From Prinia subflava (lineage: Eukaryota > Chordata > Aves > Passeriformes > Cisticolidae), in the NCBI RefSeq assembly GCF_021018805.1, contig NC_086247.1:119633094-119697093 (forward strand): a DNA stretch of 64,000 nucleotides, given 5' to 3'. Made by a program: the position numbers and the translations under genes. Each line of letters begins with the position of its first letter. Position 1 is the stretch's first letter. Shown here in pieces: positions 1-14,128 of the stretch. Below the pieces are notes generated by a model, which searched no databases, was not told the DNA's origin, and saw nothing but the letters and a program-made list of their open reading frames with translations.

Positions 1-1205
1 CTCATTGCACATACTGCTTACACAACCAAAGAACCTGCCAGCTTAAAACTTGGAAGACATTGTTGTAAAGAAAATTATACATTAAATGTGGCAAATAATG
101 ACAGGCTTCAAAATTATTTTAATAATATATAATTTCCATACAAATTACTGAGCCTCTATGAATTCTCTTCTGACAGAAGAAAAAGATAATCTCAAAACAA
201 AAGTTAGCAAGTCTTCCGAAAAGCAGCACCAATTCATTTATTTTCTCATTATTCAGATCAGTGTGGAAGCCAAATACCCTCACACCAGCCCATCACAACT
301 GTTTCATCAGTAACTGGCATGCAAAATCTAAACTCCTATAAGCACAGAACTAAGCTTGCTGCCCACTCAAGGCCAGTAAACATGGATAAGGAACTAGAGA
401 AAAAACAGAGATACAAAATGAATTATTTTACTAATGCAGTTGAAGGTTTACAGGAAAAAGAAAGTCTCCTATCAAGATTTAAATTTTAAAAAAAGTTCCA
501 TTATGCAAGAAATGGGTGAGTGTAAACTTGGTGGAGACTGAAATGCAATACCTTTTCCTCTTTTTTTTAAACTGTAACATCTGTAGAACTTTGAATGAGG
601 AAAAGCACTAAAAGCAAAAAAAAAAAAAGGGACAGAAAGAAACTGCTGGAAAATGCTGTGTAGTAACATTAAGCACAAGGACAAAGCACTATGAAGATCT
701 TATTGCAGATGGCTAAAATCCATTTAACTCCCCTACTTAGCAAGAGGTATGAAGTCACTGAGTGAGGCTGACACATAAAAATACAGAACTGATGCCAAAG
801 GATCTATTCCTCAAAACATTTCAAAGAAAGGCAAATGCTCACTTAACAGCTACCTGATAAAAATGGCACATTACAAGAAACAGCAGGCATGATATATCCC
901 AGAATGGGGAAAGACTCTTCCCTGCCCCCAAGGCCCCCATCTGAAGTCTCCCCCTAAACTGAACCCAGCCAGCTATCCACCCCACGCTGGAGACTGAAAG
1001 GAGCAGTATGGGTATATCTGACTTCTTGAACCCCAGGCACGGCTGCTCAGTCAAATGTTATCAACCTGATCTCCAAAGGGGTAAAAATGTAAAGAAAAAT
1101 TAAACTCCTTACTCAAGAATGACAAGTAATGATAGGCAGATGGGGAAAGAAGGAAAACATTGCTCTCACTGAAATCATAAAGCTTTGAATCTCTACTTAT
1201 CAGTC

Positions 1206-1430
1206 TCAGCCACTGGTTTCCAATTTTTTGGATCACAGACCTCTGTCAACCCTCTGAATTTCACACAGAGCACTCTGTGCTCTTATCATAAATTGTGTAA
1301 TTAAGGCAAGATGGTTCCACAGACTAGATGCAGATGACTGACCACAGCTTTGCGACCACCAGCAGTTCACAGACCAGAGTTAACTGCCACCCAAATATGG
1401 CTTTGGAGCACCGTGGCTAAAATTTATTGA
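1206..1430. mobile_element. Possible remnant of an old interspersed repeat
   Basis: The wording CACTGGTTTCCAATTTTTTG followed by GGATCACAGACC, and later TTCACAGACCAGAG, resembles the ends of ancient hAT-type DNA transposons (CAGTGGTTCTCAACC-like termini). No terminal repeat pair or target duplication could be established, so this is only a suggestion. Confidence 0.25.
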
Positions 1431-4400
1431 CAAAAAAAGATAACATTTCTAAAGGTATCCATGAACTTCACTAACCCCTGTCCTTTTTTCAAAATGCCTT
1501 AAGTTTCTGGAGCCTTAGACAATTACTGTTAATTAATAGATCACAATTGTGTACTGGGGATGTCAGGAGCTTTGCAAAATTTTATCCTAAATGTCTGTGT
1601 TGGAACATGCAGGGAAACTTCCTTGTTTTAAGTTAGGATGGATTATTCTTAAACATAGACGTGCTGGCTACTCCTCAATAGGTATGGAACAAACCAAAAC
1701 AAACCAAAAACCCATAAATAATATTTTTATCCTGTTTTCTTTCAATAGCTGTTTATATGTTATCAGAAAGGCTTTCTGAGATACGCTGAGTGATGCAAAC
1801 CTCATCTGCTAATCTCCAGCAAACTACACAGCACTGCTAAGCAGCGTGGCACGGGACACAGGACAGACATATGAAGTGCTAAGCCAGGTGTAAGCCATCT
1901 CAAGGCTCTAGCAGTCACCACTGTAACTCAGAGTCCAAAGGGCCCATTTAAGCACTACTAATCCTCTAAAGGCCGCTGCCTGAAGGGTGACAGCCCTGCA
2001 CAAAATCTCCGTAATGCTGCTCGTGCTGCGGGCCAACCTCTGGCTGCCCCCTCGGGCACACAGGGAGCACCATCACCTCCTCCAGTCCCTTCCTCAGGCA
2101 AATGCCCACGAACTTCTGCCATGGGCAAGAGAAGCCTCCCTGCCCGTCCTCCACTTTGGGCTGCTGGTTTAAGCAAATCCTCTGACTCCTCCAATACCAT
2201 GAACAAAATGCAGGATACTTAGAATTTTTGGTCTTTTATCTTAATTTTTTTGACATGATCTAATTACAGTCATTCAGTGGTGCTCTCTAATTATCAGTAG
2301 AAATGAATACTGAAAGATGAGCCTTGTCTTCCACAATTCCCTCCCCTCTTCCCCCACTACCCTTCTCGTGCCCTTTGCAGCGTGTCTGTCCAGACTATGC
2401 TTGTAACACGTGAAGCCTTCTTTACACACACAGTAATATATGGTATATACCAGAGGTACCCATGATAAACAATTTACTAGAGCAAAGGAATAAAAGTGAT
2501 GTCAAGAAATGTATTTTAAAGGAGAAGGAAACTTTGGAAGATTGGTCTCACCAGAGTTAGAAAGGAAATAGCTTCTCTATGGGAAAGAGATGACATCAGA
2601 TTGCATGCTTATGTCTTGAAGTTTCCTACAGATATTTCCCATTTTTCCTCAGGGTTGCTTGTTTCATGCACAATTACTTGTCCAAGATAGCCACTAAAGC
2701 AACATAGCACAAAGAGCTTCTTCTGTTCAACTACACATCAGTAACACTTAGTGTGCAAAGCCCAGTTTGGGTCACTCAGGGTGTTTTGCACTGCTAACAC
2801 CACATTAACTCCTGCTAATTGGGAGGCTAAAAAATAGGGGGAGCACAACTGGCTGCCTGGCTCTACCCAGTTCTCTTATTCTTTATGCAAAAGCCATAAC
2901 CTGACTATTTCATTTCTTCTAAGTTGCCTATTGTGACATTTATAAACAGGAACCTGGCAGCATGTCAATGGTGCAAACTGATTTCCTTTTCTAAATACGA
3001 TTTTAAAAAGCAAATAAACAAGGTTATGCCTGCTAATGAAACATTATATGCCATGCTGGAGCTAGTTTTTCTCAAATGTATTCTCTAGAGCAGATGGAAC
3101 ACCAATAAACACAAAACAACAAACCCTTTTATAAAAAGCATGTTTATAAGAAAATACATTCTCCATAGAACTTTGTCTAAGGAAAACTGGCTTATATCTG
3201 TAATGTTATCTTGGGGACAGAATTATGGTCACATTAGGTTGCTGTAAACAAGGGAGCTTGCCATGCATTTCAAATGGAGAAGGGCTGGTAAGAAACATGA
3301 AAAGAAGAAAAGAAATTTGCCAGGATACTTACTAGGTATAATTCCTAAAGCTTTAGTTGAAATCAAGGCCTTATTGTGCTAAAACCCGTATAGACACATT
3401 GATGGACAACACTTGCCCAGAGTCCAGAGACAAAACAAGGAAAGAGGAAAGAAGAAAAAGAGAAAGTGATTTGTTCAGCCAAATATCAGGACTCAATGCA
3501 AGGGCTCTTTTCTCCCAGTCCAGTGCCTCGTCCTTTACTTTGCACTGTTTCTTTGCATATAGTACTTATCTATGAATTGAGAAGACCAGAAAAGTTGAAA
3601 TAAATAGATAAAAAAATGAAAGAAACAGGATTATAAACTCTGCCTAAGATTTTTTCCAGCACTATTATTTAATTTCTGTAAATCAGTCAGAGTGCACATG
3701 CTAAGCGGGTACTCAAAGAACCTTCTCAAAGTAGGTGCATGTCAACTTCTGCAGGACAAGCAATTAGACATCCAAAAGCAGCTGCCAGATCTGGAGGCCA
3801 GTCAGAGGGTAGTTGAAAACCTGGCTTTCCTTTCTTTATTGTAGGAGTTTTGTTTTTATCCATCGTGAAACAGAAAGCTGGGAGGGGGAGGGCGGCACTC
3901 CTCCAGGAATTGCTTTAAACAAGCCTTTGATACTGCTAACTGAGGGCACTAGGCTTTTCAACATTATGCAAACCATTTATAATCTGTTAATAGCAAATTC
4001 ACAGAGACAGCACTTCGACATCTAAATTTGTTGTATTTTATTTAAGGCTTCTTTAAAATTCTCATCATTGATTTCACTGGTGTAAGTTATTGGCATCATG
4101 TATGAGTTACAGCCCAGGCTGTTGACTGCACTCAATGACCAGAACATTTTTTAGACAGAGCAGTTGGTAAAGAGAGCAAGGATGGTAGCAACAAAACAGC
4201 CAGTGATTTTCCATTCAGGCAGTTTCAAGCAGAAAACCAGCAGGCTTAACTTTTCTGCTAAGAAGTCAAGTGGAAATGCTGCTACCCTGGTAATAACATG
4301 CATCTCCTAAATATTCTGTTACCCCCAACCCACTGTGCCAGCTGTGTTGGGCCAGGCAAACTAGTACTACATGAGCACTCCAACAAAAGGCTGGGAAAGA

Positions 4401-5892
4401 TCCAGGAGTGAAGGCTAAGGGTGGTCCCAAAAAGACCCAGACAAACCATTTGCAACATAACGAGAGATCATAGGTTTGACCAGTGAGGTGGGTTTTCAAG
4501 TGAGCTGCTAGGAAAATCATTTTGATTGGTGAAAATCATAAAAGGAACACCGAGATGTCAAGCTAATTCACCAGGTCTCCTGGGAAGTAATCACAAAGGC
4601 AATCATGCAGTTTTGCAGGCTCCACAATCGCTTCAATTGATTTTAGATTGATGCTTTGGGAGAGAAGAGCTAGTTTAGTTTAGATCTTGAACTGAAAAAA
4701 CTTAAATAAAATTAGGTACATAATTTAGAAGCAATCAGACAAAAATTAATAACCTTTGTAGCTGTAAGAGTTTAAAAAGTTACGGTTTAGAAAGGCAAAC
4801 AGAGTGTCTACACTGAAGGCAAAAAAAGTTAAATACACTTCTAGCTAAAGGAAGTTCACTTTTACTGAGTACAGCAAGGGCTACAGACAAAGAAAGTGCC
4901 CTCTGAATCCCCAAAGCTGGTAAGCACTCTTGCTGAGGAGAAGCAGCCCTTGTCCATCTCTTCCTTGGTTTCAGCAAGTGACTCACAGGCAGGGGGGAAA
5001 AAAAAAAAGCAAGGCTAGGAGAATAAACATGCTTGGAAGAAAGATAAACCATTAGTGGTCCTTCTGCAAGAAACAGAGTTGACCATCCACTGACAAAGGT
5101 GTGTGACTTGGTCTTAAACACAGATGGAGATCTCTGGAACACAAGCTATTGCTAATGGAAAAACAACAAGTAAGCAAGCTGCTATGGAGCTTGGACATAT
5201 AATTTTCCAGGACAGGGACAGCAGAAAAGATCAGACATATATCTCCATGGGCAGAACAAACATGTTCTGCGGGTCAGATAGACTGGGAACTGCACAGCCA
5301 TCCTTTTCCTCTGCTGCTATAATTTTACTGCATGGTTTTGATCAAATTACTTCACATTCTTTTGCCTTACATGTAAAACAGGACAAAGACCTTCAACAGC
5401 TACACAGTGCTTGGAAATGACAAGAAGGAAATAGCTTTTAGAGACAACACAGTATACTTAGGAAGGCAATATAACACAGCAGTGACAGAGCAGAAGAAGA
5501 GTTTTTTGTAAGAGAACTCCACAGGACTTTAGAATAGCATGCATTTCAAACTCACAAAAATCACACGGAATCATAATGAACCTGCTTTAACCAATACAGA
5601 AAATAGTTATATGATGGATACCATTAGAAGAATTGCGAGACAAAAGAACAGTTATTTGGTAGCTGTAAACATGAGAGAAAGACATATAATCAGTAAAAAA
5701 GAATAATGACTGCATACTCAAGTCCTGAAAGTCCAGACAGCATTGCACGATCTATTCTTCAGAAAAGGGGAGCTCATTGTCTGCAGAAAATTGTATCCAG
5801 TTAAAGAATTCCTGGCTGTACATCCAAATATGGGCACTAAAAATTGTGAGCCATTTCAGAAGAGTCAGGCTAAAAATCTTACTGAGGCTATA

Positions 5893-5917
5893 TGGTGGTG
5901 GTGGTGATGGGGGGGGT
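5893..5917 (+). repeat. (TGG)n and G-run
   Basis: Four TGG units followed by GATG and an eight-G run. Confidence 0.8.
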
Positions 5918-7272
5918 GAATTCTCAGTTATAAAAGCAGGATATGGTTGGCTGGGCTTCTTTTCTGACTGGAGGAAATGGAGAGAAAAACAATGAAGCTG
6001 CACTCTATTTGATTATGCTACCAGACAATCATCCAGATGTACACGCTTCCAGTCACTCTAATTAAATGTGGTGTGGAGCCATCCTGGGAAAATCACATAC
6101 CATTCCTTTAGAGTACCACATGCTTCTGAAATGCCTTGGGGAAGTTCTCACTGCATCTGAGGAGCCACAATGCTCCTTTTCCTAAGTAAAAAATGATTGG
6201 TCCTCCTGGTGTGACCAAGCCAGATAGCTAATTTCATTCAAGGAGGCAAAACATAATTCAGGCAGGAGTTTCAGTGAATCCATGAATGAAACAGGGCAGG
6301 CATGCATCCTTGAGCAACAACCTAGCAGCACTCTGAGAACTGTTAATTCTGAGTGCTCTCCTCCACACAGCAGCTTTTGCCTAGAAAGCAATGTGATACC
6401 TGAAGGTTGAAGAACAGAGAAGAAGCTCAGGAGTACCAGCCTGGCACAAGTAGCACCACAATCCTGTCCTCAGGAGCAGCTAGCTCCTAGGTATCAGCAT
6501 TAAAGAAGAACAATATTCCCCTTCAACAATGAATACTGCTCATTTTAAACCAACCTAACTTACAGTTTTAATACACAAGACTCAAAAACCTCCAGTGTCC
6601 AGGAAATGCTACCTGTTTTTCTTCATCACCAGAAGGCAACAGAACAAACTGTGCTCTGGAAATCCATTGGATCACACTGTCTAAGCAAAAGGAAAGAGGT
6701 TTTCCAGTAAGACAGTGCTCAGAAGGTGATTCTGTGTATGTTTTAGCCTTTTTGCCAGTTGTCTAGGAAAATTACAGTGGCAACTCCCTGACACAGAGAG
6801 TATTAAATATCACAGTCTTCACCATTCCTGTTGATTATATAAGAAGAGGCAATGTGACCCCTGTATGATATTCTAAAAGCCATTTCCCAAACATTTCATA
6901 ACTGAATGCTTGAACTCATTTCAAATGCTTGCTAACAATTTTCATTTTTAAGAACAAAGGCTGAAAAGCCAGAGCTATTTGTAATTCAATGGAAGTCTCC
7001 TTCAAAACACATCATCTCACATTTCTCACCTACAGTTGTGAAAGGGTTTGCAAAGCTGAATCCAGTGAGTCTGGATTGCTAGAGCCGGCCCAGAATTTTG
7101 CTCAGAATTTTCATTTTCAAAGGGCCAAAAAAGAAACCTGGTAAGCTTATCTGGATTTATTAATTGTGTCCCATGTAATAAGACCAGAAATTTTAATTCT
7201 TGCAACAAGATTTATTAGTTATTGGCAGGGATGCATATGGAAGTTTAGCATCCAGAGAAAAGCTGTTCAACA

Positions 7273-7292
7273 GAGAAAGAAAGAAAGAAAAG
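7273..7292. repeat. (GAAA)n short microsatellite
   Basis: Four GAAA units with A-rich ends. Confidence 0.8.
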
Positions 7293-10200
7293 TAAACTCA
7301 ATGAGGTTCAAAGTAAAAACAAAAATAATAAAGATTTGTGTGATAGTAGAGAATATACTTTGTTGTTCTATTAGATTATTTGCTTTAAGGCAGAAATATG
7401 ATAGTCTGAATTTTAATAAGATATGGTAAAGTCTGTGATGTAGAGAGTCCAAAATGATTATTCTTTCTTCAAAAGGACAGACAATGTACTACCCTACAAT
7501 ACTTGGTCTGTCTCTTCTTACAGTAAACATTGCTAATGCTCCTGGAGAGGGGCTGACCTTGCCAGCCAATTACATTATGCTAATTTGTCTGTTACTATAA
7601 CTCCTACAGAGGCATTCACAGCTCAAAGCAGGACAGAGATTTATATTGTCTCTTCCAAGCTGCAGACTGTAGACGTTAATCTCTCTCTTTCCTACCAGTT
7701 ACAACTCCACATGGCAGTATCTACCTGCAGTGCCACTGCACATTGAAAGAGACAGTTATTGCCAGCTTTACTGGACTCAGAAGACAAGCCGTGGTCCTAC
7801 TTTGCCCTTAGAGTAAGTGTCACTCTATCTCAGAAAGCATATGCTTGGGAACAGCTGTTTTCCTATGAAAACATATGGTTTCTCATATGCTTTTGAAAAC
7901 ACCACAGGAATGTATTTGCTTGCTAGATGTTAGTGCTGTGTCTCTACATGCAGCAGCAAAATCATTGAAAGAAACTGAACACTTTCTATATTATACTCAT
8001 ATATTGTAAAAAAATCTGTTGTTTTAAAGCAAAAAAATGATAGAGCTGAAAAGATTTAATGGAAAAATAAGGCTCATGATTTAGAAGTTATATGCACTAC
8101 AGTATTACTTGAAGATGGGGTCTAAACACTGGTCTTCTGCATACATATAGCAAATAGCTTGCTTCATGCAAGCAGTTTATAGTCCCTGTTTCTTCATGAA
8201 AACAAAAGCTGGTGAGACATGCCTCTTCTAACTGCTGGAAAGCTCAGAAGCTTCCCTAGCATCTTCCAGTTGAGATATAATAAACAGAGTAGCAAAAACA
8301 ATTGAGTCACAGCAGCTTATAACAAACTACTGTCCTTCAAGTAAACCACAGTATTGACCTTTACATGCTTCCTTCCCTCCCTTCATAATATTTAGGGCAA
8401 GCTAAGAGTATGCACACAGCCAGTCACTTGTCAGAGGGGGTAGCAAGTAGCTGATTTGTTGGGCTACTTCAACTCAGATGTGCTCAGTCTAGGGTCAGGT
8501 TAAACTGAAAGCTAAATATTTGAGTAAATAAAAGTTCTGCCTGTGGTTTTGGAACCTATTTCAACATCAGCTGACACAGAAACTGACATAAATATGCAGA
8601 AAGTTTTCCAAGTGTTAAAAAGACGGGGAAGTTACAGATTGGCAGGAAAACAAGAAAAATGCAAAAACATGGCTTATGACAAGGTCTTACAGAAATTTCC
8701 CTTTGGCGCTGAAAATAATTCCATTGGAATATTTGTAGAAAAGAAAGAAAAAATTATACTCAAACTAGTTTATGCTGTAACACCAACAGAATAAAGAAAA
8801 CCATTCAGTATTACTGCCAGAATACTGTGCATTCTGAACACACCAGTATCTAGGTGGTATTCCTGTACCTCTCACATAACTTTAAAAATTTTACACCTGT
8901 GTCATGATGGTGGTTAAACACAGGGTCACACCAAAAAATCCCCCATCACACTGAAATGTTAATGTTTTATTATCTATTAACGGTGAGGGGGCACACAGAA
9001 GTCCACACAAATCCCTATCACTGACTTTACAATTTCCAGCAGATCATGTTGCAGTGCCGCCTGCAGTTAAAGCCCCGAGCCACAGGCTGGCTTTTAAGAA
9101 GGTGTTTAAGCACACGATGCAAAGAGGTCAGGAAAGCAAATGAACAGCAAGAGCTGGTGAAACTCCTGTGACAGCTTGAGGTATGGCCCTCAGGCCTCTG
9201 GTGGGCCCCCTTCCATGGGTTATGATTCCCTCCTCGCAGTCTGTGAAAGGTAACACTTGCCTGGTGGGCACACAGGTCACCATGAGGATCCAGAGTTTTG
9301 CAAACTACCGGCAGATGTGCAATAAACCCACGCTGACCTTCTTTCTAAAAGCAAGCAACAACCAAAGACTTATTAATATGCCCTGGGCATAGGAGATGTA
9401 AGAAAACAGGTTGATTTCTTATGCAACTGTCTCTACTAGCTAGGAACTAATGCACCAGGGACAAAAATAAAAACCCCTTAGAGGAAACTGATACAAAAAG
9501 TCTCACTGGAAACACAATGGTCTTAAAATTATACAAGCCAAAGGAATAGAAATACACCCTTACCTCACTAAAAGAAGTTTTTTAGTTATCAAATAGACCT
9601 ATAACCTTGCTCATGTGGTTAGACACTACAAGGAAATTATGAAACCAACTCACAATAAAACCTTCTTAATAGTGCCCAGAGCTCTCAGTTGCAGAACATA
9701 ACTGAGAGCATTTTTTACCTAAGGTGATTCTTAAAAGCTCAAATGAATAGGAAGGTCAAAAAGCCAAGAGCTTGTGTCATTGAGACAAACAGTTTTTGTG
9801 TTGCACCAGTCGTATCTGCAACAGAACAAAAATATCCACTATGAAATCATATTTGCTTCTTTTTCTGTTCACATATTCAGAAGAAAGGAAGGGGAAAAAA
9901 TGAATAAAATCAACCTCTGTCATTCAGGGGTTTCTAAGCCTGACAATAGAAATTACTGACAATATTTTAACAGGAGCACATTATTGTAGCTGACAATACA
10001 GTTACAATAACATGCTCCTGTTTGACCTCAATTTGATATCCACAACTCCACTTCTTCACTAGAAGAAGAAGAGGTTGAGTTACAAATGCATGTCCAGTCT
10101 TTCCAAATGTATCCAATAGCTTTGTGTAACTACAGGTATTTTCATAAAGCACAGTGGTGTGAAAACACTTAAATGCACATACAATAAAAATGAAATCAAC

Positions 10201-11374
10201 TGCTTGAGGTGCCATTCATCACATACCAAATTAAAAATAATAAAAATATTTATAGAATAATATTGTTTACCTACATTTCTCCTCAAAATCAGAACTGGCT
10301 TTTCCATGAAGCCAGTTAATTTGCTCATAATGATCAACACATGATATATCTCTGAAGTCTCCAAAATTAAATTTTCTACTCATTTTCCAGCTGATGAACA
10401 AAAGGAAACTGCTCTTCCTGCATAATTAACTTAGCTTGTACTCCTATCATGAACAGCCTACACGAGGCTCTATCTGTACCAGCTATATGACAAATTCTCA
10501 TCTATGACCTTGTTATGCATGTAGAAGAAAAAATATTTTTTAAAAAACCATTGAAAACCACCCTGCATATTCCAGAAACTTCAGCAAAAATCACCTCACA
10601 TTAGAGGTGAGCTAAAATTATTTTACACACATATATCCATTGTATTAAGCAATATTTTCAAAAGATGTAGTAAAAAAAAAAAAGAGCCTGGTATGGAAAT
10701 ACATTGAAATTTAAGCTTTCCAATCACTTTAGTGGGTTTACATGAGCAAAATTGGTCTCTTCGTGAAGTTTCAAGAATTTCACCATTGCAGGTGTAGCTT
10801 CTGATCATTTCTTTATTAACAATTACTAGCAGAAGCTTATCTGCTTGACAGGAGAGGGAGCATTTAAAATTGCCAGAGTACCACATTGCTTAACATCCCA
10901 GAAAGCATGAGGGTGTCTAGCTGGCAGAGTTCATGGAAGTCACAGGGATCCCATCCAGACAATGCCTAAACAGACAGCACTGTAGGTTCCTTAGTTGCTC
11001 AGCTCTTTAACACTGCATTAATAGTCTTTAAATGCATCAACTCTGGAACAAGCAGAATTATTTTTTTATTTTCCTGGAAAACATGTTGTGGTATTAGGTT
11101 AGTAATTTAATCTTGTTGGCAATATAATAGTTATGTCATAATCCCTCATGTTATAAAAGTAATTGCCATAATCATAAGCTACATTCAATTATTTCTTTTT
11201 CTACATTGCAGCTGCAGTGGTTTCCCACTCCAAACCTGCCGTCCTGTTGCTGACAAGAAGGGGCAGAAAGCAGAGCTCACAAAACACTGCTACATCCCAT
11301 CCCCTTCCCTTGCCTAATAGCAAGTGACTCCCCATCCCAGTTAATAAAGAGCTCCTTGTCTCTCCATTATGCAG

Positions 11375-11395
11375 TGTAATCTTTAAAAGATTACA
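11375..11395. repeat. Perfect 10-bp inverted repeat with one-base centre
   Basis: TGTAATCTTT, one A, then AAAGATTACA. It follows an AATAAA-containing sequence at about 11343. Confidence 0.9.
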
Positions 11396-12046
11396 TTCTC
11401 ATTTGGGAATGAGCCAAGAGCCAGTGGGAAATTCTCTAGTAAATTGGATAGGGAGACAACAATATGAAGGGCAGCTGGATGGAAGCACATTTTTTTCAGG
11501 GCATTCCTGTTCCTGGGGCCCTCTGGCATTGTTAGAAGTCCTGCAGTCTCGGCTTTTTTCACTGCTCTGTTGTCAGGATAACACTATTCAAGGAGAAGGG
11601 GATACAGATTAGATGGAATGTGAGGAAACTAATATTGAAAAGTAGGAAGAAAGGAAGAAGACCAATTTCTTTTAAGTCTTACCACCTTACACAAAAACAA
11701 GGGAAGGACTTTTTTTTTAAAAAAACCCCAATGTATTAAGTGTATCAACTCCAATAGCACAAGATGGGGTTTTTTTCCTTGCCTAACTGTCAACAAGAAG
11801 GCAATTTGAGCACTCCATCACTAACAGCATATTAAGTACTATTTTGAAAGGAACATTTCCCTCACTGACTCTTTCCCCTTGCCTGCACTTTCCAACAGAT
11901 GCATTTGCTCTGTGGAATCTACTTTCCACCCTACCCTACCTGTGATCCAGGATGGAGAAAATCACAACAACACAGGGCAAGCAGCTCTATCCCATTTATC
12001 CCTGCACATGGAGGAATGTAAGTGGATGAGAAAGATAACTGCATTT

Positions 12047-12182
12047 TTTGTTGTGTTTTTTCCTTTTTCTTCAGGATTTTTTGGGGGGATGGGATTTGGT
12101 TGAGTTGGTTTGGTTTCTGGTGGGTTTTGGGTTGTTTGCTTTTATTTGGTTTGGGTCTTTTTAGTTTGTTTGGGCTTTTTTA
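12047..12182 (+). repeat. G/T-rich low-complexity tract
   Basis: About 135 bases nearly devoid of A and C, with repeated TTTGG and GGTTT motifs and a GGGGGG run followed by GGG. It has some G-quadruplex-like character but no exact tandem unit. Confidence 0.75.
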
Positions 12183-12340
12183 ACATATGCACACACTTTG
12201 TTCTTTAAAATATTTTATCCATAAATCACATAGATTTACATGTGCAGAAGACTGGATAGCTACTGATATTTATTTGGTCAATGATGGCATACATATATTA
12301 TCATCTCAGTACTGCATGTAGTTAGAACATACAAAAATTT

Positions 12341-12380
12341 AAAAAAATAAAAAAGAAATAAAAGAAATAAAAGAAAAAAG
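12341..12380. repeat. A-rich (AAAT/AAAG) low-complexity tract
   Basis: Imperfect units of AAATAAAAG type, almost free of C. Confidence 0.85.
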
Positions 12381-14025
12381 CTGTAACAAATGTCTTTTTT
12401 TAAGTAGTGGACCTTTTCTATCTCCTCCAAAAAAAAGTATTTAATTATAATATGAGATAATGATCATTATTCCCTTTCATGTTACATAATTATTCATTAG
12501 AAAGAAGTAAAAAAAAAATTCTCAGAGAAGGGTGTCAGAAAAATTTGGCTTACCCTTAAATTTCTGTTTATCCAAGTACAACTTTCTTCATCTGCTGGAG
12601 TCAACCAGCAAAGTTACCTTTTGTTAGTCCATGGGAGGCAGTAGTTAAAACACCTTAAAACAGAGGATTGTTTGCAATTTAACATGTTGGTGTTGGGAAG
12701 TCCTGATTCAGCAAACTATCTCTCTTCAGCAAACCCCTGCACACATGCTTGGAGTTAACCATATGTTTAAGAGCTATTGAAGTACATGGACTTTGGCCCC
12801 ATTTCAGAAAATCAGTTATACACACATTTAACTGGCTGAGATGGATGAAGCAAAGAAAAGAGACTTGGATATAAGAGGTGCACCTGAAAAAGATTCCAGC
12901 CACTCAATAATCCACAAAATAAGAACTTATGTGCAGAGGTGTAATACGCATAATAGTTTTCCTGGTTTTCCTGAAACATATATGTTGGCATTTACGTTTG
13001 CATTAGTTTACTGTACTGGAAAAAAAAATAGCATAAATGGGAAAAAAACATCGTTACTTTGTCATTACAGAACAGCACTTACACAGATGTATACTTCCCA
13101 AGGGACATACACAGAGATCTCAGAGATAAGACAGGAGTACGATGAGACAAACAATATCTTAGAAAAGACTGTAAAGAAAGAAGAAACGTGAGTGTCCAGA
13201 CTGACTTTCCTTTCCACTTTTTCAGGGAAAAGCTATACCAATACCCAACATCAACGTAGCACGTTCATGTCTCCTCTTCTCTTGTACAGCCACATCCCTT
13301 GACATCTCATTTCAACATTAAGCTGAGAAACGAATTTCATTTCCTTGGATTGGGGATGGAAGGGACAGGATGGGCACAGTGGGGGGAAAAGCAAATTTTA
13401 CTTTTCATACTCCTCAATCTTTGCTCTCCCAATTCTGCTAAGATGTACATCACAGGAATATTTTGATATCCCACTTCTTAAAAAACAAAGAGCTATTTTT
13501 TTAATGTCTGCTTCATATGAGTGCTGATTTTTCACCCTCTCTCACTTGAACAACCTCGTGATAGTCTCCCTCAGCTTTCTTCATGTCTTAGTAATATTAT
13601 TTTCCTTCTTCTTCTGCGTGAATTTTCCTTTCCGTTTTCCCCAGCAAGTCTGATCTGGGGTAGGAATACATCTTTCATATAAGTAAAAGAGAAAGGTACT
13701 TTTTCTTCCTTTTATTTCTTGTCTCCTTTAGCAACCCCTGCTTTCTTGTCTTCCTTCTTTCCTCTAGGACAGCAGGAAGGACTCTTCCAACAAAAAGAAG
13801 GAGAGACTGGCAAGGTACATTATTTTATTTCTTCCTTGATAGGAGAAGAAAGGGTAGGGCTAGGACAAAAGCTGCCAGACAGAAGCCCAGACAATCTGCA
13901 GATTTGGCATCTTTCACCTTTTCTTCTAGGTGTTATGTCTAAGTGTTAGTGACAAAGCCAAAAACCAGCTCTGTTTCTGTGCCTGCTTTGATTTTCCCTA
14001 GGCCACAAAGAGGGAGGAAATACTC

Positions 14026-14039
14026 CACACACACACACA
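14026..14039. repeat. (CA)7 microsatellite
   Basis: Seven CA units; a second CA run lies about 75 bases further on. Confidence 0.85.
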
Positions 14040-14115
14040 TCTCAGGTGAGGGAGGAAGGGGAGGAAGAGTAAATATCCCTTAATGTAGGAGGGGAAGCCA
14101 CGCTGGCCTCACGGA

Positions 14116-14128
14116 CACACACACACAC
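14116..14128. repeat. Second short (AC)n run
   Basis: Six AC units plus one base, separated from the previous run by a purine-rich spacer. Confidence 0.85.

Noticed and set aside
1958..2206. Overlapping open frames on both strands in a GC-richer patch
   Set aside because: Both strands are open over the same bases, no protein family is recognised, and no acceptor or donor fits a CREB5 exon.
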